A DNA stretch of 21,869 nt from a virus. Below the pieces are notes generated by a model, which saw only the letters and a program-made list of their open reading frames with translations, was not told the DNA's origin and ran no database searches. The stretch's first letter is position 1. Every line of letters starts with the position of its first letter. Of the stretch, positions 6,518 through 13,491 are shown piece by piece. The position numbers and the translations under genes are program-made. The DNA is taken from positions 1 through 21,869 of IMG/VR virus record IMGVR_UViG_3300042460_000499. One strand, given 5' to 3'.

Positions 6518-6525
6518 TATAAATA
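6518..6525 (+). promoter_or_regulatory. Late promoter of the tail sheath gene (full T4 consensus)
   Basis: Exact TATAAATA, the only perfect T4 late octamer among the promoters here, preceded by an AT-rich stretch. Predicted start is near 6531, giving a leader of about 70 bases, the longest of the late genes in the window. Confidence 0.82.
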
Positions 6526-6532
6526 TAGTTAC

Positions 6533-6571
6533 AAGCCCAGAGAAGTGTATTCTGGGTTTAGGTGGTAAACC
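6533..6571 (+). promoter_or_regulatory. Structured 5' leader of the sheath mRNA (two mutually exclusive hairpins)
   Basis: Stem 1 pairs AAGCCCAGA (6533-6541) with TCTGGGTTT (6551-6559), with one G-U pair and a 9-base loop. Stem 2 pairs GGTTTA (6555-6560) with TAAACC (6566-6571). They share 6555-6559, so only one can form at a time. The AAGGA ribosome site at 6585-6589 is outside both. Stem 1 would lie 2 bases from the RNA 5' end, a place where hairpins often protect mRNA. Confidence 0.55.
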
Positions 6572-6599
6572 TCAGAATCATACAAAGGAAAAAAAGAAT

Positions 6600-9500
6600 A
6601 TGGCACTAGTATCTCCAGGTGTAGAAGTTACAGTAATCGATGAGTCTCAGTATCTTCCAGCCCCAACCAACACAATCCCTCTTATTGTGCTTGCGACTGC
6701 TCAAAACAAAGCTGATCCTACTGGAACAGCAGTAGCAGTTGGCACAACAGCCGCTAACGCCGGCAAGCTCTATCAGGTTACTAGCCAGCGTGATCTAGTC
6801 ACTCTCTACGGTACTCCATTCTTCTACGAAACTACAAACGGTACACCGATTCAGGGTTACGAACTCAATGAATACGGTCTGCTTGCTGCTTACTCTGCAC
6901 TAGGTATTACTAACCGTGTATTCACTATGAGAGCAGACATTGATCTTGCAAGTCTTGTAGGTCAAACAGGACGTCCTACTGGTAACCCAGACAACGGTGC
7001 TTACTGGCTCGACACTACGACTTCAACTTGGGGTATCTATGAATTCGATTCAACAACTGGTCAGTTTGTATTACAATCTCCAATCGTAATCAGTTCTGCT
7101 GATCAAGTTACCGGTCATGTTCCTATTCCTAGCGTAGGACAAATAGGTGATTATGCAGTTGTTGCAATTCCTACATACGATTATCCAAGTGCATCTACTG
7201 CAGGAATGTTCTTCTATAAGACACCTAGTAATGAATGGGTACGTATTGGATCAGCAGACTGGGCTAATTCTTGGCCAACAATTCAAGCTTCAGAGGCTGA
7301 CCCAACATTGACTGAAGGTGATGTATTGACTCTTAACATCAACGACCAATATGTGTTAGAAGTCGAAGTCGATGAAGCGCCAAACAACACAGTAAGCGTT
7401 ATGGCAGCAGCTATCAATGCATTTGATTATCCATTCATCTCAGCAGATGTTATCGGTGGCAAGCTTGTTATCTATTCAGCACAGTTTAATCAACAGTATA
7501 GTAATACGGTCCCGTTCATTACTGCATCAAGTGCTTCAGAAACACTTTTGGCTGATTTAGGAATTTTGGAAACCCCCTATTATGAAACAAGTCTGTTTTT
7601 AGGTGTAGCTTCTCAGCAGCCACTATGGCAAGCTGGACAAACTACCCCTCGACCATCAGGCTCAGTATGGATCAAAATTGGTGCTGCAGGCAATGGATTA
7701 GACTCTGCAATTTCAGAGTGGAACTCTACTACTTCTTCTTGGGTTCCTAAGACAGTAAGCTATAGTCGTTCAGATTGGCTAGCAATTGCTGGGTCAGATG
7801 CAGGCGGCGGGAAAAATATTCCGGCAGGAACTGTTTACGGACAGTACTACTTCAATAGCGGCGGCACTATTTATAACGGGGTAGTTCCTAATTCTTACAT
7901 ACAAGCACCAGTATATTATTGGGAAAGAATTGCAACTGGTCCAACTGTTATTACTGGTTCGGTGTTGAATCCAACGTTCACTAACGGACCATACACTGTT
8001 TCAGTGAATACTACTATTCCAGGAACATCAGCACTGTCCTCAACTTACACAGTGACCATTCCAGACAATGCTACTACAACTGACGTTGTTACTGCTTGGT
8101 CTGCTGCCGGAATTCCTTTCACTACTTGTACTGTTACAGATTCCGATGCGTTGCAACTTACTCACACTGAGGGCGGTTGCATTATTCTAGAAGACATTAG
8201 TGGCGCTGGAGTCAGTAACGGTTGGATTCAAGAAGCAGGCTTCATCATTGGAACTACAATCGGTGTTAAAGAAGGACCATTCGTAGTTACTAATTATCAA
8301 CCGACGGCATCATCAACTACTGGTGTAGGTACTGGTCTACAGATTAACGTACAAAACTACTATCAAACTTACTTGATTAATCCAACTTCGTTTGCAAATG
8401 ACGGAAGTGGTTATGCAGTAGGTGATGAGGTAACGTTCTTAGGATCTGCATTAGGTGGAGCTTCACCTACTAATGATTTGATTTGTGTTGTTAATGCAGT
8501 CAGTAGCGGTAACGTAACAGAACTCGTTTATAAGAGTGGTTCAGGCGCACTTGAGTATTCTACTTGCTTGTCAAACTGGGTAGAGTTTGAAATGACCGCT
8601 AATGAAGGTGCTCCGGTTGAGGCTCCGGTAAACAATACTAATTGGTTCTTCTCAGTAATTGACGAAGTTGATATTATGGTCAACACTTCAGCAGGATGGC
8701 GCGGATATAAAAATACCAATTACGATAGTAGTGGTTTCCCTCAGCCAAGCGGCTCTAATGCAACTGATCCTAACGGACCACTAGTAAGCGCAAGTGAACC
8801 AACGACTCAGAGCGATGGTACTGCACTCGTATACGGTGATATTTGGATTGATACAAGTGATCTTGAAAACTATCCAATCATCAATCGTTGGCAGTCAGTA
8901 GACACTGTTGATAGATGGGTTCTTATTGACAACACCGATCAGACAGGTTCTACTGGTGTATTGTTTGCTGATGCACGTTGGGCAACTAACGGAACTACGA
9001 ACCCAGCTAACGATCCGATTCCATCAATCACAAGCTTGCTAACTAGCAACTATCTTGATTTGGATGCTCCGTCAAACACTGCGTATCCGGTAGGTATGCT
9101 ACTGTTTAACACTCGTCGTTCAGGCTATAACGTTAAGCAGTATCGTGTAAACTACTTTAACAACGACACCTTCCCTGATGAAACTCTACCAACAGAGAAG
9201 GATGCATGGGTAACGGCAAGTGGTCTACAGTCTAACGGTTCTCCTTATATGGGTCGTAAGGCACAGCGTAACATGGTAGTTCAGGCACTAAGATCAGCAG
9301 TTGACACTAACACTGCAATTCGTGATGAAGATAATACTTTCAACCTCATTGCTTGCCCCAACTATCCTGAACTTCAGCCTAACATGATTGTGTTGAACGC
9401 TGACCGTGGAGAAACAGGATTCATTATCGGTGATACTCCAATGAGACTCCCGGATGATGCTACAGCAATTCAAGCATGGGCAACTAATGCTGCTGGCGCA

Positions 9501-10193
9501 ACATCGACTGGCGAAGAAGGGCTAGTATCTCGCAGTACTTATATGGGTCTATTCTACCCAAGCGGTATTGCACCGGATTTGGATGGCAATTTAGTTGCAG
9601 TTCCTTCATCACACATGATGATCAGAACAATTCTTCGTAATGACAACGTTGCTTATCCTTGGTTTGCACCAGCTGGTACTCGTCGCGGCATCATTGATAA
9701 CGCAACTAATATCGGTTACTTAGATGCAATAACTGGTGAATTCCAAGTAATTAAGACTAGAATCGGTATTCGTGACGTATTGTACGTGAATCAGATTAAC
9801 CCAATGGTCTTCTTCACTGGAAACGGATTGCTTAACTACGGTAACAAGTCAAGCTTTGCATCAAATTCTGCACTTGACAGAATTAACGTTGCAAGACTTA
9901 TTGCTTATATCCGTAGACAGCTAACTGTTGCTGCTCGTCCGTTCGTATTCGAACCAAATGATTCGATTACAAGACAGCAGATTGCAGGTGTTGTGGAAAC
10001 TCTAATGGTCGACCTAGTCGCTAAGAGAGGTCTCTATGACTATCTTGTAGTTTGCGATGAGTCAAACAACACACCAGCCCGTATCGATAGAAACGAACTT
10101 TGGGTAGACGTTGCAATTGAACCTGTTAAGGCAATTGAATTCATCTACATTCCGGTTCGTGTTCTTAACACCGGTGAGTTGAGCGGCGCATAA
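6600..10193 (+). CDS. Tail sheath protein, T4 gp18-like, with large internal expansion (1197 aa)
   Basis: The N-terminus (MALVSPGVEVTVIDES...) and the C-terminal 320 residues are typical sheath: YPWFAPAGTRRGIIDNA, the DVLYVNQINPMVFFTGNGL block, RLIAYIRRQL and the final EFIYIPVRVLNTGEL. The sheath polymer contracts to drive the tube into the cell. T4 gp18 is 659 aa; here about residues 120-870 form a long Thr/Ser/Asn-rich, beta-predicted insertion between the conserved ends, with several GxxW...W motifs and a GYAVGDEVTFLGSALGG module near 604. The frame is open upstream to 6468, but the ATG at 6600 is chosen because it has an AAGGA site 10 bases before it, lies downstream of the late promoter, and gives the conserved MALVSPGVEV start. 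A weak hairpin terminator follows. Confidence 0.95.
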   Translation: MALVSPGVEVTVIDESQYLPAPTNTIPLIVLATAQNKADPTGTAVAVGTTAANAGKLYQVTSQRDLVTLYGTPFFYETTNGTPIQGYELNEYGLLAAYSALGITNRVFTMRADIDLASLVGQTGRPTGNPDNGAYWLDTTTSTWGIYEFDSTTGQFVLQSPIVISSADQVTGHVPIPSVGQIGDYAVVAIPTYDYPSASTAGMFFYKTPSNEWVRIGSADWANSWPTIQASEADPTLTEGDVLTLNINDQYVLEVEVDEAPNNTVSVMAAAINAFDYPFISADVIGGKLVIYSAQFNQQYSNTVPFITASSASETLLADLGILETPYYETSLFLGVASQQPLWQAGQTTPRPSGSVWIKIGAAGNGLDSAISEWNSTTSSWVPKTVSYSRSDWLAIAGSDAGGGKNIPAGTVYGQYYFNSGGTIYNGVVPNSYIQAPVYYWERIATGPTVITGSVLNPTFTNGPYTVSVNTTIPGTSALSSTYTVTIPDNATTTDVVTAWSAAGIPFTTCTVTDSDALQLTHTEGGCIILEDISGAGVSNGWIQEAGFIIGTTIGVKEGPFVVTNYQPTASSTTGVGTGLQINVQNYYQTYLINPTSFANDGSGYAVGDEVTFLGSALGGASPTNDLICVVNAVSSGNVTELVYKSGSGALEYSTCLSNWVEFEMTANEGAPVEAPVNNTNWFFSVIDEVDIMVNTSAGWRGYKNTNYDSSGFPQPSGSNATDPNGPLVSASEPTTQSDGTALVYGDIWIDTSDLENYPIINRWQSVDTVDRWVLIDNTDQTGSTGVLFADARWATNGTTNPANDPIPSITSLLTSNYLDLDAPSNTAYPVGMLLFNTRRSGYNVKQYRVNYFNNDTFPDETLPTEKDAWVTASGLQSNGSPYMGRKAQRNMVVQALRSAVDTNTAIRDEDNTFNLIACPNYPELQPNMIVLNADRGETGFIIGDTPMRLPDDATAIQAWATNAAGATSTGEEGLVSRSTYMGLFYPSGIAPDLDGNLVAVPSSHMMIRTILRNDNVAYPWFAPAGTRRGIIDNATNIGYLDAITGEFQVIKTRIGIRDVLYVNQINPMVFFTGNGLLNYGNKSSFASNSALDRINVARLIAYIRRQLTVAARPFVFEPNDSITRQQIAGVVETLMVDLVAKRGLYDYLVVCDESNNTPARIDRNELWVDVAIEPVKAIEFIYIPVRVLNTGELSGA

Positions 10194-10198
10194 TAAGT

Positions 10199-10229
10199 AA
10201 GGTGAGGGGTCATAACGGCCCCTCACTTT
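10199..10229 (+). terminator. Hairpin after the sheath gene (weak intrinsic terminator)
   Basis: The stem AAGGTGAGGGG / CCCCTCACTTT (one G-T pair) with a 9-base loop lies 5 bases after the sheath stop. It is GC-rich but followed by only three T bases, so termination may be partial or it may protect the 3' end. Confidence 0.65.
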
Positions 10230-10248
10230 AAAAGATAAATACTTTTAA
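10228..10248. repeat. 7-bp inverted repeat around the tube late promoter
   Basis: TTAAAAG (10228-10234) and CTTTTAA (10242-10248) flank ATAAATA exactly. The right arm abuts the CAGGAG ribosome site. Confidence 0.7.
10234..10241 (+). promoter_or_regulatory. Late promoter of the tail tube gene
   Basis: GATAAATA, followed by CTTTTAACAGGAG. The predicted RNA start near 10247 is just upstream of the ribosome site, as for gp13 and the fibre gene. Confidence 0.78.
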
Positions 10249-10261
10249 CAGGAGAATACAA

Positions 10262-10900
10262 ATGGCGACAGCCTCACAATCATTGTTCAACATGACCGTA
10301 GCATCTGATAACGCAGGCGGCAACCAGGGTCTGTTGATGCCTAAACTACAGTTCCGCTTTAGAGTCAATTTTTTGAACTTTGGGGTTGATTCCGACAGTG
10401 GACTTCAATTGACTAAGCAAGTTATAGATTGCTCAAGACCAAACGTCTCTTTCGCTGAAATTCCAATTCAGATTTACAACTCAACGCTAAAGTTAGCAGG
10501 TAAGCACACTTGGGCGGATATGTCAGTCAACATTCGTGACGATGCATCCGGAACCGTTTCGAAAGCAGTTGGTCAGCAGTTGCAAAAGCAACTTGACTTC
10601 GTTGAGCAGGCATCTGCTGCAACTGGTCAAGACTACAAATTCCAAACAAACGTTGAAATTCTCGACGGTGGTAACGGCGCACTAGCTCCTACTGTTCTTG
10701 AAACTTGGGAACTATATGGCTGCTTCTTGAAGTCAGTTAACTATAACGCACTTAACTATGGTACTTCAGAAGCAGTAACAATGGCACTTTCAATCGCCTA
10801 CGATAACGCAGTTCAATCACCTCTTCAATCAGGTGTTGGTACTTCTGTTGGTCGTGCATTCGGTGGCGCTTCTGTTACAGGTATCGGCGCTACTACCTAA
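10262..10900 (+). CDS. Tail tube protein, T4 gp19-like
   Basis: The 212-aa product sits directly after the sheath, as gp19 does in T4 (163 aa). It shows the tube-protein pattern: an N-terminal beta region LQFRFRVNFLNFG, the loop CSRPNVSFAEIPIQIYNSTLKLAG, then WADMSVNIRDDASG and a closing ETWELYGCFLKSVNYNALNY with strands to the end. Hexamers of the protein stack to form the rigid inner tail tube. It has its own late promoter and a strong CAGGAG site 6 bases before the ATG, allowing high expression apart from the sheath. The Gly/Ser-rich C-terminal tail (QSGVGTSVGRAFGG...) is probably flexible. The assignment is strong from context plus pattern. Confidence 0.9.
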   Translation: MATASQSLFNMTVASDNAGGNQGLLMPKLQFRFRVNFLNFGVDSDSGLQLTKQVIDCSRPNVSFAEIPIQIYNSTLKLAGKHTWADMSVNIRDDASGTVSKAVGQQLQKQLDFVEQASAATGQDYKFQTNVEILDGGNGALAPTVLETWELYGCFLKSVNYNALNYGTSEAVTMALSIAYDNAVQSPLQSGVGTSVGRAFGGASVTGIGATT

Positions 10901-10916
10901 TAATTAGGACAAATTA

Positions 10917-12152
10917 ATGTCACTAGGAAATTGGGGTCAAAGTTTATTACAGGACGCTGCCGGAGCTTTCTTCGGCAGCGACTACCTCAGAGACTATACC
11001 CACGCTTCTAAAACATTCAGAACGAATTCGTATCAGAATGCACCGAAGCTTAAATTTCTCTTTCATACATATTTTGATATCAACCCCGATGCATATTCCG
11101 GCGAAGGGAACTACGGGTTATTGGTTAAAGAAGTAAAGTTGCCCTCATTTAGTGTTCAAACTCAGCAGCTAAACCAATATAATAGAAAACGTATCGTGCA
11201 GACTAAAATAAGATACGAACCTATTGAAATAACATTCCATGATGATAATAACAACCAAGCCACAAAGCTTTGGGAAGCATATTATACTTACTACTACAAT
11301 GACGCTAATAAACCAGGCATAGTATTTGCTGGCAATAGAGGCGGCTCCGGTAGTTCAAGTGGTAAATCATACAACAGTAATAATATATATGACACTTCAA
11401 TCAGCGGCGATGATGATTGGGGCTTTACCGGAGGCTCTACTAGTAACGACGGTAAAAAGATTCCATTCTTTAAGAATATCACTGTATTCGGATTCAATCA
11501 ACATAACTTTACCGCATACTCGTTAGTAAATCCTGTCATAACCTCTTTCGGTCATGACACATATAACTACTCTGAAGGCGGCGGCGTCATGCAGAATAGA
11601 ATGACTATCGACTATGAAACGGTAGTATACAACTACGGTGCATTAGATGGTAGAACACCTGGTGATATTGTTACAGGATTCGGAGACACTGCAAACTACG
11701 ATACAGCGGTAAGCCCTATCTCTGCACCCGGTGCAAATGGTACTATACTGGGTCAAGGCGGACTTGTTGATGCAGTGGGTGGAACTATTGAAGCATTAGG
11801 CGAGGGCAATATTTTGGGCGCTATTAAAACTGCTGGAACAGCTTACAACACATTTAAGAATATTAACGTAAAAACTACGGTAAAAGCAGAATTAGATGCA
11901 ATGCTCAGAAATACAATTCAAAATACTCCAAACGCTAGAAATACGTTGTTTGATTTCCCAACTGCCGGTATGAGCCCAGGAACTGTAGGTACAGCCGGAG
12001 CACCCGTTATTGGCGCACTTACTCAGCCTCCAGCAGTTAACACTAACTTAACTACAGCCGGAACTCAATATAACGGTGCAAACCTAGTTAATCCCCCATT
12101 CTTCTCTGGATTCACGAGTGAACCAGAATTTACGGGTACAACGATAGTTTAA
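10917..12152 (+). CDS. Tail tube-like or baseplate tube-initiator-like structural protein (411 aa)
   Basis: The N-terminal 130 residues and residues 190-250 look like a tube-type beta fold: KLKFLFHTYFDIN, LLVKEVKLPSFSVQTQQLNQ, RKRIVQTKIRYEPIEITFHD, then NPVITSFGHDTYNY and the MTIDYETVVYNYGAL closing strands. A Gly/Ser/Asp-rich loop (about 140-185) interrupts the fold, and about 150 residues of Ala/Gly/Thr-rich sequence follow. T4 gp48 and gp54, which start the tube on the baseplate, share the tube fold, so a tube-initiator or terminator role is plausible. A virion protein of unrelated role with the same fold is the alternative. The ATG has a TTAGGA site upstream and lies 16 bases after the tube gene. 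No late promoter is evident between them, so the two are probably co-transcribed. Confidence 0.7.
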   Translation: MSLGNWGQSLLQDAAGAFFGSDYLRDYTHASKTFRTNSYQNAPKLKFLFHTYFDINPDAYSGEGNYGLLVKEVKLPSFSVQTQQLNQYNRKRIVQTKIRYEPIEITFHDDNNNQATKLWEAYYTYYYNDANKPGIVFAGNRGGSGSSSGKSYNSNNIYDTSISGDDDWGFTGGSTSNDGKKIPFFKNITVFGFNQHNFTAYSLVNPVITSFGHDTYNYSEGGGVMQNRMTIDYETVVYNYGALDGRTPGDIVTGFGDTANYDTAVSPISAPGANGTILGQGGLVDAVGGTIEALGEGNILGAIKTAGTAYNTFKNINVKTTVKAELDAMLRNTIQNTPNARNTLFDFPTAGMSPGTVGTAGAPVIGALTQPPAVNTNLTTAGTQYNGANLVNPPFFSGFTSEPEFTGTTIV

Positions 12153-12156
12153 ACGA

Positions 12157-12163
12157 CTAAATA
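12157..12163 (+). promoter_or_regulatory. Late promoter of the 118-aa structural gene
   Basis: CTAAATA followed by exactly 5 bases and the ATG, with no ribosome-binding site between. The predicted transcription start is the A of the ATG (12169). Confidence 0.6.
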
Positions 12164-12168
12164 ATATT

Positions 12169-12525
12169 ATGGCTATTTCATCAGTTAGAACGGCAGATCA
12201 AACCGTACGAATTTTCGATAATTTTTACAGCACTAAGCTGGTAGTACCTGCATCTGAATACGATGTAGTACTATCATTCTTTAGAGGTACCTCAAAAAGT
12301 AGAATAATTGCAGAAAACTTTACTAGTTTATTATTTAGGATTGCTCAAGAAGGCGGATACAATGTACTGTCTTTACTAGAAATCTTAAAAGGAGTAAACA
12401 ACGAACTAGAGTTGAATAAAGTAATGTGCTACTATTTAAATACGTTTAGACTCAGATCATCACTATACGGCATAGGTATAGTCCCAAAACCCAATCAAGC
12501 GGTGTTAAGAAACGTAGTACTATAA
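12169..12525 (+). CDS. Conserved T4-like virion structural protein of unknown role (118 aa)
   Basis: The product (MAISSVRTADQTVRIFDNFY...) matches a short protein I recall from marine T4-like phages, with the phrases RIFDNFY, VPASEYDVVLSFF, NFTSLLFRIAQEGG, CYYLNTFRLRSSLYGIG and the C-terminal PKPNQAVLRNVVL. It looks mostly helical with no membrane segment. Its specific job is unknown to me; its position between tail tube-like and head-completion genes and its late promoter make a structural or assembly role likely. Start ATG 12169 is 5 bases after a CTAAATA late motif and lacks a Shine-Dalgarno sequence. The next gene begins with GTG one base after its stop, so the two are tightly coupled. 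Confidence 0.7.
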   Translation: MAISSVRTADQTVRIFDNFYSTKLVVPASEYDVVLSFFRGTSKSRIIAENFTSLLFRIAQEGGYNVLSLLEILKGVNNELELNKVMCYYLNTFRLRSSLYGIGIVPKPNQAVLRNVVL

Positions 12526-12526
12526 C

Positions 12527-12961
12527 GTGGGTAAGTGGGCGCAAGGATTTTATACCCCAAAGAACCCTAAAAAATATGTAGGTAAACATACTCCTAGATA
12601 TAGATCAGGATGGGAACTTACATTCATGACGTTCTGTGACAACAATGATAGTATCATATACTGGGCAAGCGAATCTATTAAAGTGCCATATAAACACCCC
12701 CTAACCGGCAAACCAACTATCTATATCCCAGATTTCTTTGTAGTATACCAAAACAAAAGAGGTCAGCAGGTTGCTGAAGTTGTCGAAATCAAACCAAAAA
12801 AAGAAAGCATTATTGAAAGCAAGAGAGCTAATGCAAGAACCATGGCAATAGTTGCAGTGAATCATGCAAAATGGGCAGCAGCTAATGCTTACTGTAGGGC
12901 AAACGGATTAACGTTTAGAGTCATCACCGAAGATGACATCTTTTATAATGGACGTAAGTAA
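12527..12961 (+). CDS. T4 gp4-like head completion protein, nuclease fold
   Basis: The 144-aa product closely fits the gp4 (gp50/gp4) family of T4-like phages: W4-x-Q-G-x-Y/F-x-PKNPKKYVGK, PRYRSGWELTFMTFCD, IYWASESIKVPY, YIPDFFVVY and EVVEIKPKKE. E30, D69, E87 and K89 occupy the positions of a PD-(D/E)XK/TnsA-like nuclease core, all present. In T4, gp4 acts on the filled head before tail joining, thought to trim or protect the packaged DNA end. The start is GTG at 12527, one base after the upstream stop and without a clear ribosome site, implying coupling. Length is close to T4 gp4 (150 aa). The terminase small-subunit gene follows 14 bases later. Confidence 0.85.
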   Translation: MGKWAQGFYTPKNPKKYVGKHTPRYRSGWELTFMTFCDNNDSIIYWASESIKVPYKHPLTGKPTIYIPDFFVVYQNKRGQQVAEVVEIKPKKESIIESKRANARTMAIVAVNHAKWAAANAYCRANGLTFRVITEDDIFYNGRK

Positions 12962-12963
12962 CG

Positions 12964-12970
12964 CTAAATA
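12964..12970 (+). promoter_or_regulatory. Late promoter of the small terminase gene
   Basis: CTAAATA directly after the gp4 stop, then 5 bases (CTTGC) and the ATG. The predicted first RNA base is the A of the ATG (12976). Confidence 0.6.
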
Positions 12971-12975
12971 CTTGC

Positions 12976-13458
12976 ATGACTAAGAAACTTGAAGAATTAT
13001 TTGAGCTTGCATCGGGTGATGATAACGAATTAACTATTCCATTGCCTGATGTAACAGAAGAAGTTACTGAAAACGCACTTAGTACACTAGATAAAATAGA
13101 AGCAGCACTTCCCCAAATTCGTGGTTTAGAAGCTGCTGATAGTGAGATGGATGAATTAGCTGAGATGGCTACATCAAGTTATAAGGACTTGATGGATTTA
13201 GGTATGCAAGTTGAGTCTCGTTTTAGCTCAGAAATCTTCAACAGTGCTAGTAGTATGCTCGGTCATGCTATTACTGCAAAGACCGCAAAGATTAACAAGA
13301 AGCTCAAAATGCTTGATTTACAGATGAAGAAAGCACAGTTAGATGCTAAGAATGCAGCTAAAACTGAGGAAATTGAGAATACTCCTTTAGGAGCAGGTCA
13401 ATCACTAGACCGCAATGAATTGCTCAAGATGTTCAACACTAAAAATAACGAGCAATGA
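12976..13458 (+). CDS. Probable terminase small subunit, T4 gp16-like
   Basis: The 160-aa product has an acidic N-terminus followed by a long helical region (about residues 50-125) with MASSYKDLMDLGMQVESRF-like heptads, SSEIFNSASSMLGHAITAK and KINKKLKMLDLQMKKAQLD. This is the pattern of the central oligomerisation coiled coil of gp16 proteins, and the length is close to T4 gp16 (164 aa). In T4, gp16 forms a ring that regulates the gp17 motor and selects DNA for packaging. The large subunit gp17 is not next to it in this window, unlike T4. Translation has no Shine-Dalgarno site; the ATG follows a late motif by 5 bases. Another helical virion assembly protein remains possible. Confidence 0.6.
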   Translation: MTKKLEELFELASGDDNELTIPLPDVTEEVTENALSTLDKIEAALPQIRGLEAADSEMDELAEMATSSYKDLMDLGMQVESRFSSEIFNSASSMLGHAITAKTAKINKKLKMLDLQMKKAQLDAKNAAKTEEIENTPLGAGQSLDRNELLKMFNTKNNEQ

Positions 13459-13464
13459 TAAATA
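13457..13464 (+). promoter_or_regulatory. Late promoter of the 209-aa gene
   Basis: GATAAATA overlapping the TGA stop of the terminase gene. Predicted start is near 13470, and the AAGGA site at 13481-13485 lies within the palindrome AGGATCCT. Confidence 0.7.
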
Positions 13465-13491
13465 TATAATAAAGATATTCAAGGATCCTAT

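Noticed and set aside
6468-6599. Upstream extension of the sheath gene to 6468
   Set aside because: The extension runs through the TATAAATA promoter and structured leader and precedes the family's normal MALVSPGVEV start, which has its own ribosome site.
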